Positions 43,211 to 55,310 of a stretch of 64,000 nucleotides of DNA are shown piece after piece (within the stretch, counting starts at the first letter, position 1; each line of letters opens with the position of its first letter). The DNA lies in assembly GCF_000442255.1 (NCBI RefSeq), contig NZ_KE557274.1, forward strand, positions 252,467-316,466. The letters run 5' to 3'. The DNA is from Salipiger mucosus DSM 16094 (GTDB lineage Bacteria; Pseudomonadota; Alphaproteobacteria; Rhodobacterales; Rhodobacteraceae). The position numbers and the translations under genes were made by a program. The notes below the pieces were generated by a model that was given only the letters and a program-made list of their open reading frames with translations, was not told the DNA's origin and did not search any database.

Positions 43211-45913
43211 TTATTCTTCCGTGGCGTCGTTCTCGGTCGCCGGGATCCTGGCCACCGTGGTGATGGTCTTGCCTTCATCAATGTTGAAGAGCTTGACCCC
43301 CTGCGTGGTTCGACCTGCTTTCCGGATACCTTCGACCGGGATGCGGATCGTCTGTCCATCCTTCGTCATCATGACCAGGCCATCACCTTCGGTCACAGGA
43401 AAGCAGGTCAGCAACGGGCCCGTCTTCTTGTTGATCTGGGCGGCCGAGAACCCTTTTCCGCCCCGGTTGGTGGTCCGGTACTCGTAGGCACTGGACCTCT
43501 TGGCGAAACCGTTTTCGGAAACGGTGATGAGGATGTCTTCCTGGTCGGCCAATTGCTGCATCCGCTCGGAGGTCAGTTCGACCTCGCGTTCGGAATTCTC
43601 GCCGCCCAGGATGGTTTTCCCGCCGGCATTGTAGGCTTGCCGTTCTTCTTCGCTTGCGTCGTTCCCGGACAGGAGGCATGCGCTGATGATGCGGTCACCC
43701 TTGGCAAGCGACATTCCCCGGACACCGGTGGAGGTGCGCGATGCAATAACCCTCAGGTCCCCGACACGCACACGCAGGCACTGGCCCTTCTGCGTCGCCA
43801 TGAGGATGGTGTCCTCGTCACTGCAGAGAAGGACGTTCACCAGCTTGCCCTTGGGATTCCCGTTCTCATCATCGAGCGGCATGGCGATCTTCCCGCGCTT
43901 GTTGACGTTGGAGAAGTCCGATGCGCGGCTGCGACGGATGTTTCCAAAATCGGTGACGAAGACCATGCTGAGTCCCTCTGCCTCTTCCTCGGTTTCCGGC
44001 ATCGGGATCACCGAAGACAGACGTTCGCCTTCGGTCGAGCGCAGCTGCATGTAGTTGATCATCGGCCGGCCTCGGGCGTTGATGGCGCCTTCGGGAAGTT
44101 GCCAGGCCTTCAGCTTGTGGGCGATCCCGCGCGAAGTGAAGAAGAGCAGGGGACTGTGCGAAGAGCAGGTCATCACGGATGTGATGAAGTCCCCGTCCTT
44201 CATGTCCATGCCACTGCGACCTTTTCCGCCACGCTTCTGCTCACGGTAGCTTTCGAGGTCGGTCCGCTTGACGTATCCGCCATTGGTGAAGCTGAGAACC
44301 ACATCTCGACGGTCGATGAGATCCTCGTCCGACAGAATGTCCAGTTCGTTTGCCTCGATCCGGGTCCGGCGTTCATCGGAGAACTTCTCCCGGGCCTCGA
44401 TGAGTTCCTGCTCGACGACACCGATCAGGACATCACGGTTGTTCAGGATCCGGACGTAGCCACGGATCTCCGCGGAAATCTCGCGCGAGCGCTCGGCGAT
44501 CTTGTCACGTTCCATGCCGGTCAGGCTGCGCAGGTTCAGGGAAAGAATGGCGGAAGCCTGCCCCTCGTTGAGGTAGAATTCCTTCTCGGCCGAGTGGAAT
44601 TCATTGTCCGGGTCCGCATCCTCCAGGAGCTTCTGGAAATCGCCCTCGACCGGGAAGGCAAGCTGCATGAGACGGGTACGCGCATGATCGCCATCGGACG
44701 ATGACTTGATGAGATCGACCACCTTGTCGACCAAGGATACGGCGGCATACAGCCCCACCTGCTTCACCAACGCATCGCGGGCCTTGGTCAGGTCATGGAT
44801 GGTCCGCCGGCGCACCACGTCCTTGCGGAAGTCAACGAACGCCTCGATCTGCTCCATCAGGCTCATCACCTTCGGGCGCCCGTAAATATCCAGACAGGTC
44901 GCATTCACGGCGAAGGACGACACCAGGTCGGTGTTCTTCCGAAGCTTGTTCAAGATCAGGTTGGGATCGGCGTCCCGGCGCAGTTCGATCACCACGCGCA
45001 CGTTGTTCTCCCGGTCGGACTCGTCCCGGACGTCCGTGATCCCCTCGAGAACACGTTCGTTCAGGAGGTGGGCGATCTTTTCCTGGAACGTCGCCTTGTT
45101 CACGTTGTAGGGCAGCTCACTGATGACGATGCGGCTCTTGCCGTTCTTCATCTCCTCGATGTCCGACACCCCGCTGATCGCGATCACGCCGCGGCCGTCC
45201 TCGTAGGCTTCGCGGATCCCGGACTTGCCCCGGATCACCCCGCCGGTCGGGAAGTCGGGGCCGGGCATGACCTTCATGATTTCCGATAGATCGGCTTCGG
45301 GCGATTTCAGCTTGAGCAGGCAAGCGTCGATGGCTTCGGCAGGGTTGTGGGGCGGCATCTTGGTGGCCATGCCCACGGCAATGCCCGCGCCGCCATTGAT
45401 GATCAGGTTTGGGATCACAGTCGGGAGCACGACAGGCTCCACGTCCTTGTTGTCGTAGGTGGGCGTCCAGTCGACGGTGGAGCGCTCGTAGTCCCGGGTC
45501 ATCTCGTGCGCGGCCCGTGTCATGCGGGCCTCGGTGTAGCGCATGGCCGCCGGACTGTCTCCGTCGAGGGAGCCGAAGTTGCCTTGCCCGTCGACGAGCG
45601 GCAGGCGCATCGCGAAGTCCTGCTCCATGCGCACCATGGTGTCGTAGATCGCGGAGTCACCGTGCGGGTGAAGGGAACCCATCACGTCCCCGACGATCCT
45701 TGCCGACTTGCTGTAGGCCTTGTCCTTGGAATAGCCGCCCTTGATCATCGCGAAGAGGATCCGGCGATGCACGGGCTTGAGGCCGTCGCGAATGTCGGGA
45801 AGGGCTCGAGACACGATCACCGACATCGCGTAGTCCAGGTAGGACGTTTGCATGACCTGGCTGATGTCCACGTCGTCGGAGGAAGACGGGTTCTCGATTG
45901 CTTCTTGCGTCAT
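43211..45913 (-). CDS. gyrA: DNA gyrase subunit A
   Basis: The protein has 900 residues and is complete. The catalytic Tyr lies in [12 protein letters not shown]. The quinolone region reads [14 protein letters not shown], with the Ser and Asp equivalent to Escherichia coli Ser83 and Asp87 both kept, so no resistance change is seen. The GyrA box QKRGGKG is present in the C-terminal domain, which marks gyrase rather than topoisomerase IV. Six beta-pinwheel blades are covered by length. With GyrB it forms the A2B2 enzyme that introduces negative supercoils. It has its own promoter and lies 480 bases from the gyrB unit's last gene, with the bactofilin gene in between. Confidence 0.96.
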   Translation of the reverse strand: MTQEAIENPSSSDDVDISQVMQTSYLDYAMSVIVSRALPDIRDGLKPVHRRILFAMIKGGYSKDKAYSKSARIVGDVMGSLHPHGDSAIYDTMVRMEQDFAMRLPLVDGQGNFGSLDGDSPAAMRYTEARMTRAAHEMTRDYERSTVDWTPTYDNKDVEPVVLPTVIPNLIINGGAGIAVGMATKMPPHNPAEAIDACLLKLKSPEADLSEIMKVMPGPDFPTGGVIRGKSGIREAYEDGRGVIAISGVSDIEEMKNGKSRIVISELPYNVNKATFQEKIAHLLNERVLEGITDVRDESDRENNVRVVIELRRDADPNLILNKLRKNTDLVSSFAVNATCLDIYGRPKVMSLMEQIEAFVDFRKDVVRRRTIHDLTKARDALVKQVGLYAAVSLVDKVVDLIKSSSDGDHARTRLMQLAFPVEGDFQKLLEDADPDNEFHSAEKEFYLNEGQASAILSLNLRSLTGMERDKIAERSREISAEIRGYVRILNNRDVLIGVVEQELIEAREKFSDERRTRIEANELDILSDEDLIDRRDVVLSFTNGGYVKRTDLESYREQKRGGKGRSGMDMKDGDFITSVMTCSSHSPLLFFTSRGIAHKLKAWQLPEGAINARGRPMINYMQLRSTEGERLSSVIPMPETEEEAEGLSMVFVTDFGNIRRSRASDFSNVNKRGKIAMPLDDENGNPKGKLVNVLLCSDEDTILMATQKGQCLRVRVGDLRVIASRTSTGVRGMSLAKGDRIISACLLSGNDASEEERQAYNAGGKTILGGENSEREVELTSERMQQLADQEDILITVSENGFAKRSSAYEYRTTNRGGKGFSAAQINKKTGPLLTCFPVTEGDGLVMMTKDGQTIRIPVEGIRKAGRTTQGVKLFNIDEGKTITTVARIPATENDATEE

Positions 45914-45939
45914 TGGAATGCCTTTTAATGTCTTGCGGC

Positions 45940-45984
45940 AATCTATCCTTAAAAGGTTTCCGTGTCAACAAACGCAAAGAATAG
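45940..45984 (-). promoter_or_regulatory. gyrA promoter with upstream AAGAATAG element
   Basis: Minus strand: TTGACA (45968-45963), 17 bases, TAGATT (45945-45940), 26 bases before the ATG. CTATTCTT lies eight bases upstream of the -35 (45984-45977). Confidence 0.7.
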
Positions 45985-45995
45985 CTGAAAACAGG

Positions 45996-46021
45996 AAGGG
46001 CGGGCACCTTGGCCCGCCCTT
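45996..46021 (-). terminator. Intrinsic terminator of the bactofilin gene
   Basis: AAGGGCGGGC and GCCCGCCCTT form a perfect ten-base stem with a six-base loop, followed on the minus strand by CCTGTTTTC. It separates the bactofilin gene from the gyrA promoter. Confidence 0.7.
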
Positions 46022-46050
46022 GTGCTGATGCGCACGCTGCGCTGGACTGA

Positions 46051-46569
46051 TCAGTCCGACGTCGCGTGGGAGAGGTCGCGTCCCGGGGCACTCGGACGGG
46101 GAGTGTACCCGGCTGCCTCTCGCTGCTCAGCGGGGGTAGGTTTCTGCTCGGCAGAATGGGTTTTCATGATGCGCGGGTGGCGGCGGACCGACGGACCGGC
46201 ATTCTGGACGGCGTCTTCCTCGGGGCTGTCGAGGTTGGCCTGGCGGATCTTGGCGCCCGGCTCCAGGCCGTACTTGATGGCCATGAAGTTGCCTTCGAGC
46301 GTCGCCGACGCGGTCACGAAGATGTTGTTGGCGGTGACATCGCCAACGAGACGGCCGGAGCTGGACACGGTATCGGCATCCACGTTGCCGTCGACGTTGC
46401 CGTCCAGCTCGATCATCAGCTTGTTGCAGCTGATGTTTCCCTCGAAATCACCGACGATGCGAACATCGCCCTCTGTCTCGAAGTCGCCCCGGAAAACGCC
46501 GCCGGATGCGAAGACGGTCACGTCACTGGACGTGTCGCCGGTGTTTGCAGTTTCGTTCCTGGAATCCAT
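46051..46569 (-). CDS. Bactofilin
   Basis: The start at ATG 46569 (ggag upstream) gives 172 residues. The central 110 form the bactofilin (DUF583) beta-helix: VFASGGVFRGDFETEGDVRI then VGDFEGNISCNKLMIELDGN, with repeated G-D-V/G-N-V turns. Flanking N- and C-terminal tails are polar and disordered, as usual. Bactofilins self-assemble into nucleotide-free filaments; in some bacteria they anchor chromosome- or plasmid-partition proteins or place envelope enzymes. The location between gyrA and gyrB makes a plasmid-positioning role worth considering. It has its own promoter and terminator. Confidence 0.9.
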   Translation of the reverse strand: MDSRNETANTGDTSSDVTVFASGGVFRGDFETEGDVRIVGDFEGNISCNKLMIELDGNVDGNVDADTVSSSGRLVGDVTANNIFVTASATLEGNFMAIKYGLEPGAKIRQANLDSPEEDAVQNAGPSVRRHPRIMKTHSAEQKPTPAEQREAAGYTPRPSAPGRDLSHATSD

Positions 46570-46662
46570 TCTGATCTGATCTCCTAATCTATCATGCTCC
46601 CCTGGCCACCCGTCTGGCCCGAAGTGCTCAGTGAAAGCCTTGCCGTCAAGCAAAGTAAGCAT

Positions 46663-46691
46663 TGAATACCCCTGAAAAGGATAGAAGTCAA
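46663..46691 (-). promoter_or_regulatory. Bactofilin promoter
   Basis: Minus strand: TTGACT (46691-46686), 17 bases, TATTCA (46668-46663). An AAGAATAG element (46730-46737) lies 38 bases further upstream, farther than at the other promoters. Confidence 0.6.
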
Positions 46692-46784
46692 CAGATTTGA
46701 TGAAAAACTTCGAGAAAAGATGGGTCGAAAAGAATAGGGCAGGTCCGCGGCAAGGTTTCCGGCATGCCTCCCCGGGTCTCATCC

Positions 46785-46822
46785 AAGAAAGACCCCGCGA
46801 AGCCGGGAGCTGCGCGGGGTCT
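46785..46822 (-). terminator. Intrinsic terminator of the gyrB unit
   Basis: AGACCCCGCG and CGCGGGGTCT form a perfect ten-base stem with a 13-base loop, followed on the minus strand by TTCTT. It lies 30 bases after the stop at 46852. Confidence 0.75.
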
Positions 46823-46851
46823 CGACGTGGTTCTTGCGGTCGATCCGGAGA

Positions 46852-49798
<2,947 letters not shown>

Positions 49799-49876
49799 TT
49801 AATGAGCGGCGGCGCATAAATTGTTGTTGACAAAACTTAAATTAGCATGTCAACTGTGCGGCGAATGGAGTCGAGC

Positions 49877-50308
49877 ATGAAGTTGAAATCAGCCATACCG
49901 CCGAGCAGGCAAGGAAAGAAGCAAGTCATCGCATACGTCGAACCAGCGCTGGCCGAAGCGGTGGAACGGAAAGAAGAACAGGACGGTGTGTCCAAGCAGG
50001 AAGTCGTTGCCCGTGCGATCAACGCGGTCATGACCGCCCATGGGAAGAAACCGCTCCTGGAGATGGGACATCATCGCATCGTGCGCCGGAGGAACGGAAA
50101 ATCAAAGGCGCGCAGCAACGATCAGACCCCGCACTGCCGGCGTGGCCGCCGCGGCGTGGGCGGGTGGTACGACTACGGGAAAGTTCAGCAGCTGGCCGAG
50201 TTTTCGCAGGAGATCGACCTGTCCATTCAGGCCATCGTGGAGATGGGCCTAAAGGACATCACCGGCATGCAATCTCTGTACGAAAAGCAATCCGAAATCG
50301 CGGACTGA
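49877..50308 (+). CDS. Ribbon-helix-helix protein divergent from gyrB
   Basis: The start at ATG 49877 is preferred because GGAG lies six bases upstream; 49847 is the alternative. The 143-residue protein begins with a ribbon-helix-helix pattern: basic strand GKKQVIAYVEP, helix ALAEAVERKEEQDG and helix SKQEVVARAINAVM. A second half, YDYGKVQQLAEFSQEIDLSI then QAIVEMGLKDI, is a separate helical module. Such proteins bind operators as dimers. Shared control region with gyrB suggests that it regulates gyrase expression or plasmid maintenance. Confidence 0.7.
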   Translation: MKLKSAIPPSRQGKKQVIAYVEPALAEAVERKEEQDGVSKQEVVARAINAVMTAHGKKPLLEMGHHRIVRRRNGKSKARSNDQTPHCRRGRRGVGGWYDYGKVQQLAEFSQEIDLSIQAIVEMGLKDITGMQSLYEKQSEIAD

Positions 50309-50393
50309 CCAACGGCGGCTGCGGCAGGGCACGGTGGTGCGCCATGCCGCAGCCGATCCGTCAGGGCTTGACTGGCTTGAAGTGCTATCGACG

Positions 50394-50678
50394 TCAAGGA
50401 GACGACAGGTTGGGCGCGTGCTGGACACGCTCAACGGCGGCGTCGAAAATGTCTCCGTAGCCTGGTCTGTCCGCGCCAGTCCCGACAAAGCTGGGATCCA
50501 CGCCCAGTTCCGCGCACCATTCGTCGAAATCGATCTCGTCCGCCGCATACTGCTCGCGGGCGACATCCTCGTAGTCGGGATTGTCGTCCAGGGCCTTTTC
50601 GACCGCAGCGGCCAGTATGCACTGATCTGCTTCCTCTCTCGTCAAGTCCGCCACATTCTCTTCGCGTGTGTTGGTCAT
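50394..50678 (-). CDS. Small acidic protein, 94 residues
   Basis: cggag precedes the ATG. The protein is strongly acidic and helical (LTREEADQCILAAAVEKALD then DNPDYEDVAREQYAADEIDF). It lies downstream of the 406-residue gene but beyond a clear terminator, so expression is by read-through or its own promoter. Acidic proteins of this size often mimic DNA or inhibit nucleic-acid enzymes; that is speculation. Family unknown. Confidence 0.6.
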   Translation of the reverse strand: MTNTREENVADLTREEADQCILAAAVEKALDDNPDYEDVAREQYAADEIDFDEWCAELGVDPSFVGTGADRPGYGDIFDAAVERVQHAPNLSSP

Positions 50679-50690
50679 CTGAATCTCCGT

Positions 50691-50722
50691 GAAAAAAAAG
50701 AGCTGCCCCGAAGGACAGCCCT
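50691..50722 (-). terminator. Intrinsic terminator with UUCG loop
   Basis: Minus strand: GCTGTCC-TTCG-GGGCAGC, seven pairs including one G-U, followed by CT and eight T bases. It ends the transcript of the 50752-51972 gene. Confidence 0.85.
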
Positions 50723-50751
50723 GTTTTCGTTAGAATGCGTAGGGCCCGGGG

Positions 50752-51972
50752 TCACCCGAACCGAATGGCCGGCTCGCGCTCGCGCTCTTCCGCGTAGTCC
50801 GCCTTGTCGACCAACTCCGGGTTCGACGGGAAGAAGTAGAGCGCGTCCCCCATCTCGTCGCTGACGAAGAGTACTTTCATGTCCTCGACCTCGATCAGAT
50901 CCATTTCCTGCGGCGCGTAGACCCGGCTGACGGCCCGGTGTGTCGCTTCCGGGATCTCGAGACGCTGGCCGTTCTCAAGGTAGCTCTGCACGTGAGCGCG
51001 CACGGTTGCCTGCGGGGCTTCTGCTGCCATCATCTGCTCGCTGCCGCGCGTCGATTGAAAGACGCGGACATCTTCCATCGGGGTCTCGGTCAGGGGGGCG
51101 TAGATCTGGCGCGCGGTCTTCACGATGGCAGGGTCCTGCGCCGCCATCATCGGGATCATGGTGCTCAGCGGACACAGTGCCGACGTGTGGTTGTACCCGG
51201 GCAGCTGGAAGGTCGGGCCGAGGCTGGCGAGCGCGTTTTCCCAGCTGTCGGCCGAGAGGGCCTTTTGACCCGGCTCGGCACTCACGGTCTCGCCGACGTC
51301 CCGTTCGGCCTTGGCGACCTCGATGGCGTTGTTGAGTAGGTAGACGTCATGCTTGACGCCTTGCGGCACGTCATCGCGCTCCTCGATGCGCTGGTGCATG
51401 CCTTCGCTCAGCGCGTCGAAGAATGCGAACATGTCGAAATCGACGTCATCGGCCTTCTGGATGACGCTCTGGAAATGCGACGCGATGCGCGCGGAAAAGG
51501 TCGGCGCCACGTAGTCACCATTGCCGTCGACGAACGACAGACTGGCGTATTCCGGCGATTCAACGGGGCGAGCGTCGAGGCGGCCGGTCTCGGCGTTGTA
51601 CTCGACGATGTCGCCCATGTCGCCCACGGCGATCACGCGGTGGTTGGACAGCTCAACGGCCCGGGTGCCCGGCTCGATGTCGCCGGAAAACCGGAAGGTG
51701 CTCTCCGCGAGCTGGTCGCGCGTCAGGACAGCCTGGCGGCCGTCATCCAGGTCGAACATGATGTCCCCCGGGCCGACCTGTACGGTCTCGCGAACGGGGA
51801 TCTCATCGTAGTCGTCATCCCACGCGTCGTGGTCCTCTTCGAAATCGACGACGATGCGGGCCTCCTGTTCAGCTTCGAAGATTGAGCTGATCTGCCCTTT
51901 CCGACCGGTGTCGGCGACATGAGCAAGGGTGTGAAAGCCTTCGCGCTCGAAGACGTTGGTGGCATCGGACAT
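50752..51972 (-). CDS. Hypothetical protein, 406 residues
   Basis: A strong ribosome site (gaggag) precedes the ATG. The protein is soluble and acidic. The first 150 residues are strand-rich (VGPGDIMFDLDDGRQAVLTR, then VELSNHRVIAVGDMGDIVEY), the rest helical (FQSVIQKADDVDFDMFAFFD). No family recognised. It has a promoter with the AAGAATAG element and ends at an intrinsic terminator, so it is a single-gene unit of the plasmid backbone. Confidence 0.7.
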   Translation of the reverse strand: MSDATNVFEREGFHTLAHVADTGRKGQISSIFEAEQEARIVVDFEEDHDAWDDDYDEIPVRETVQVGPGDIMFDLDDGRQAVLTRDQLAESTFRFSGDIEPGTRAVELSNHRVIAVGDMGDIVEYNAETGRLDARPVESPEYASLSFVDGNGDYVAPTFSARIASHFQSVIQKADDVDFDMFAFFDALSEGMHQRIEERDDVPQGVKHDVYLLNNAIEVAKAERDVGETVSAEPGQKALSADSWENALASLGPTFQLPGYNHTSALCPLSTMIPMMAAQDPAIVKTARQIYAPLTETPMEDVRVFQSTRGSEQMMAAEAPQATVRAHVQSYLENGQRLEIPEATHRAVSRVYAPQEMDLIEVEDMKVLFVSDEMGDALYFFPSNPELVDKADYAEEREREPAIRFG

Positions 51973-52007
51973 GGAAAACTCCTCGGGTCAATGTTGGTCG
52001 TTTATTC

Positions 52008-52051
52008 CTATCTGAAAAGATAAACGAATATCGCAACCGACTCAAGAATAG
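52008..52051 (-). promoter_or_regulatory. Promoter of the 51972 gene with upstream AAGAATAG element
   Basis: Minus strand: CTATTCTT (52051-52044), seven bases, TTGCGA (52036-52031), 17 bases, AGATAG (52013-52008). The -35 and -10 are weaker than at gyrA, but the element spacing is the same. Confidence 0.45.
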
Positions 52052-52056
52052 ATCGG

Positions 52057-52743
52057 TCACCAGCGGTCGCAAAGAGACTGCCAATACGCGTAGGATTCCG
52101 GGGAGTCCAGCTCCCCATGTTGTGCCTCGCGCTCCCGGACCATGGCTTGGATACGCGGGGTGATGTCATCCTTCAGTGTCCGGATCGCCCGGGAAACAAC
52201 GGATGTTGAGCCGGTGTAGCTGCGGGGGAAGCGACGTCGCACACTGCGGAAAATCGACTCCCGGATGGAGGCAGCATGAGAATTCAGGACACGCCGGTTA
52301 ATGTCGACATGCGTATTTTCGTGCTCCATCGTGACGTCGTACCGACAGGTATTCGGACGGAACTCGCGCGCGATGTAGACCGTGATGCTGTCATATCCCA
52401 ACGAGACCTCGAGATCCGAAGGCCAGACGCAGGTGGTTCCGTCGCCCATCCTGGCCATCCTGAAATTTCCCCGGATTTCCGATGTCAGGTTCGCCACCGT
52501 CAATCCATTGACCATCGTGTCCGGGTGACGGGCAATGCGACCGTCCGAAAGTTCCGCAAGCTGACCCCGCTCCAATGAACTATCATAGACAACGTCCGTG
52601 GTAACCGGGACCAGGCGGACATCGGCCTGAGGATACGACCGATGTCCCTGGAAGACATCGACACATCTCGCATCCCTTGCGGATGCGAAGGTCCCCAGCG
52701 TCGTCAGGACTGCGGTGGTCAAGATAAGCCGATAAAATTTCAT
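52057..52743 (-). CDS. Exported protein with an HENTH zincin-like motif
   Basis: The start at ATG 52743 gives a clean signal peptide (MKFYRLILTTAVLTTLGTFA); 52764 would add seven residues. The 228-residue precursor has VTMEHENTHVDINRRVL: His-Glu-x-x-His is the zinc-binding motif of many metallopeptidases, and the pattern resembles DUF922-type proteins. Other conserved ligands cannot be fixed by eye. Four cysteines may form disulfides. It would act in the periplasm, perhaps on cell wall or envelope proteins. It is divergent from the DsbA-like gene. Confidence 0.65.
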   Translation of the reverse strand: MKFYRLILTTAVLTTLGTFASARDARCVDVFQGHRSYPQADVRLVPVTTDVVYDSSLERGQLAELSDGRIARHPDTMVNGLTVANLTSEIRGNFRMARMGDGTTCVWPSDLEVSLGYDSITVYIAREFRPNTCRYDVTMEHENTHVDINRRVLNSHAASIRESIFRSVRRRFPRSYTGSTSVVSRAIRTLKDDITPRIQAMVREREAQHGELDSPESYAYWQSLCDRW

Positions 52744-52799
52744 GAAAGGACCCGCGTTGTACAATTATGGATGAACTATGCAGAAGAGTTTTCGAAACC

Positions 52800-53498
52800 A
52801 TGATCTTTCCGTCAAAGACCGCCCTGGTGCTGATGGGGCTCTTGTCAGCCGGGCAGGTGACTGCCCAACCGTCGTCCCAGACCCCGGACGCCCCCTTGCC
52901 GGATGACTTCTTTGGTACCTCTGAGAGCATGAAGGATCTGACCGGCCGAAACGATGACCCAGGATTCCCGATCTTTCCACGCGCGGGAAACCCGGATGCG
53001 GATGTGACCATAGAGTACTTCTACAGCCACGATTGTGCGCCCTGTGTCGATGCATCACGTGCCCTGTTCACGCTCCTGCGCCGCGGTGAAGACATCGACG
53101 TGACCTTCCATCCAGTGGGGCTGACCGAGGAATCCTACTTCCATGCCGTGGTCGAGACCGTTCTCTACGGGATCGATCCCAAGATGTTCGAACTCTTCCA
53201 CTTCGGATCCATGGCAGCTGTCGACACCGAACAGGAGCTCGATTCCAGGGTCTTCATGCGCGACATCGCGGATCGTGAAGGGCACATTGAAGTGCTCGAG
53301 GCACGCTTGGACCGCTACGAGGAGTGGACCTCTTCCCTGGTTGTGAACTCGGAGATCCTGAAATCTTTGGAAGCCCGGGACCTGCCGGTTTTCATCGTCA
53401 ATGATGCCCTCTACCAGGGGTTCGCCGGGGCCGAGGACCTTGTCAGCGCCATCCGCAGCGCGAAGGGAGAAGAGATCCTGAAATCTCGCGGCCAATAG
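52800..53498 (+). CDS. DsbA/DsbG-like periplasmic thiol protein
   Basis: ATG at 52800 gives MIFPSKTALVLMGLLSAGQV, a good signal peptide; ATG at 52767 adds eleven residues and cannot be excluded. The mature protein has a thioredoxin-fold active site in YFYSHDCAPCVDASRAL (C-x-x-C with Ala-Pro) and the cis-proline strand in RDLPVFIVNDALYQGF. A helical insert lies between them as in DsbA-family proteins. It should make or repair disulfides in the periplasm. Nearby exported cysteine-containing proteins and transfer components are possible clients. Confidence 0.8.
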   Translation: MIFPSKTALVLMGLLSAGQVTAQPSSQTPDAPLPDDFFGTSESMKDLTGRNDDPGFPIFPRAGNPDADVTIEYFYSHDCAPCVDASRALFTLLRRGEDIDVTFHPVGLTEESYFHAVVETVLYGIDPKMFELFHFGSMAAVDTEQELDSRVFMRDIADREGHIEVLEARLDRYEEWTSSLVVNSEILKSLEARDLPVFIVNDALYQGFAGAEDLVSAIRSAKGEEILKSRGQ

Positions 53499-53501
53499 GC
53501 G

Positions 53502-54533
53502 TCAATCGAGCCTCGCAAGAAAAGCACGGGCGCCCTTCTCGAACTTCTGTCGGGTACGGGCATGCCGAAAGAGGATCAGAAGGCCGATCAGCGCGGCAAC
53601 GTGTCCTGTCAGGGCAACCTTGCCGGCAAAGGTGTCGTAGATCCAGCCCTTGTAGAGGTACCCAGCGTGGACAATGATCAGGGCGCCTTGCATCGAGAGT
53701 GAATAGACGGCCTGCCGACGATAGCACCACAGGAACCAGGCAATCCCCCCGACGAATACGCCCATGTTGAGGAGTGCGATCTCCAGTTGCTCGAGGGACG
53801 CGCGATCAATGATCAGCCCGGTGGTGCGGATTGCCACCCATCCGGACGGGACCACGAGCAGAAGACCGGCAAGCGTCTTCTCGTAGAGGGACAGGTAGGT
53901 GAACGCGTGAAACCGTGTCGCGTGCAAGACCCCGATCCCGAGAAAGACGAGTCCAATGCCGATAGCCATGGCCAGGACTGAGTCCATGCCGGACGGACGC
54001 CAGGTCTCTCGCATCGGCCGGGGGTATCCGTTGCCTTCCATGGAAATTTCGACGACCGACGTGATGGCCTCCGTGATCCGCTCGGCAACGGCGCTTCCCG
54101 CGTAACGGGCAGGGGTGTCGACAACCGCCGTCAGGCGACAGTTCCTGGAAACCCAGACCCGGGAGACCTGTTGCCGGCGTCCGTCGTATCGCCATGTGCC
54201 GGTCCAGCCATATTCGGGTCCACCATGGAAGACGACATCCGAGGGCTGTTGGCGGACGGTCTTGATCTGCTCACGTACCTCAAGCTGAAGCACTTTCCGG
54301 AGATGTGCCCTATCCATCGATGACAGGGCTCGCCCAGCGCGGGCTTCAAGGCGGACCTTGATCTCCGGGTCCAGTGGATGAGACAGCTGCATGCGCCCGA
54401 TAGACGAGGATGGGGCACGGTCGAGTTCCTGGCCAAGAACCAGGTTCCCGTCAATTGCCTCGGGAAGTGCGCAGGCCGACCAGGCCGCCTGCGCGGTCAT
54501 CAGAAAAATCAGGATCGCCGATAGGACACGCAT
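53502..54533 (-). CDS. Inner-membrane protein with an exported N-terminal domain
   Basis: The protein has 343 residues. A signal peptide or first helix is at residues 1-19 (MRVLSAILIFLMTAQAAWSA). A soluble region of about 150 residues follows. From residue 185 there are four or five membrane helices (MDSVLAMAIGIGLVFLGIGV, LAGLLLVVPSGWVAI, LLNMGVFVGGIAWFLWCY, VALTGHVAALIGLLILF). This arrangement suggests an integral protein with a periplasmic domain. I do not recognise the family. It is convergent with the DsbA-like gene, three bases apart. Confidence 0.7.
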   Translation of the reverse strand: MRVLSAILIFLMTAQAAWSACALPEAIDGNLVLGQELDRAPSSSIGRMQLSHPLDPEIKVRLEARAGRALSSMDRAHLRKVLQLEVREQIKTVRQQPSDVVFHGGPEYGWTGTWRYDGRRQQVSRVWVSRNCRLTAVVDTPARYAGSAVAERITEAITSVVEISMEGNGYPRPMRETWRPSGMDSVLAMAIGIGLVFLGIGVLHATRFHAFTYLSLYEKTLAGLLLVVPSGWVAIRTTGLIIDRASLEQLEIALLNMGVFVGGIAWFLWCYRRQAVYSLSMQGALIIVHAGYLYKGWIYDTFAGKVALTGHVAALIGLLILFRHARTRQKFEKGARAFLARLD

Positions 54534-54677
54534 GCTGGTTCCAGAGCCTCATGGTCACCATGAATCCTGAAAATTGTAGTGTGAAGTTAAGGATGCTTGT
54601 CCGATGGACGCCGAATTCGAGGTCGAACGATGCACTGGTCTTGTCCCGCGCAGTTGCGGAAGAGAAGCGAAACCGTT

Positions 54678-55064
54678 TCAGTTCCCGAGCGTTGCGTCGA
54701 ACTCGATGATCGTGCGGTTCTGCTCGGCGCGCTGCGGAACGGAAATCTGTCCATTGTTGATTCCGTGCCCGGAGAAGAAGATCTGGCGGACCTCCAACTC
54801 GGTTCCTGGTTCGCGCACGGAGAAACCGGCTTGCACCAGATCTTCCCGCCAATCCTCCAGGATGCCGCTCGGCTCATGTTCCGTCGCGAACCGGAAGACG
54901 CGCATCGTCGACCCGATCTCCCGGGATGTCACCACCTCGGCATCCTCGGGAAGCGTGAGCGGAGCGGGAAACCAATCTGGCGTTGCCGTTGTGTCACCGG
55001 CGATTGCGAATGCCGGCAACACAACCGAAAGCGCAACGAAAAAACAGGATCTCCTCAACTCCAT
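54678..55064 (-). CDS. Small exported protein
   Basis: The start at ATG 55064 gives a signal peptide (MELRRSCFFVALSVVLPAFA). The mature protein of about 100 residues is mixed alpha/beta (EIGSTMRVFRFATEHEPSGI then LEDWREDLVQAGFSV) with no membrane segment. It shares the look of periplasmic or secretin-associated small domains but has no diagnostic motif. It lies 144 bases upstream of the membrane-protein gene on the same strand. Confidence 0.6.
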   Translation of the reverse strand: MELRRSCFFVALSVVLPAFAIAGDTTATPDWFPAPLTLPEDAEVVTSREIGSTMRVFRFATEHEPSGILEDWREDLVQAGFSVREPGTELEVRQIFFSGHGINNGQISVPQRAEQNRTIIEFDATLGN

Positions 55065-55310
55065 GATACTCACTCCGACGGTGTCATTTCAGAATCCGGG
55101 AAACCATACCGCCGAGTGGAGATCTTCGCGAGCCATTGCTTCCGCCTATCGGCAGGAGCTTGCTCACCAAGCGTTCGAGAGCCTCCGTAACCTGGAGATC
55201 TGGCAGGCCTGAATTTTTTGACTGGCCTCTCGGCCAGCTGCCAAGGCATGAACATTATATGATGTGCAGCGACGTCCAGCATGCATATCCAATGATTTGC
55301 ATGCTGACGC

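Noticed and set aside
41874-44704. Two long plus-strand frames opposite the acidic protein and gyrA
   Set aside because: Both are antisense to well-supported genes; the acidic protein's GA-rich codons create an artificial open frame.
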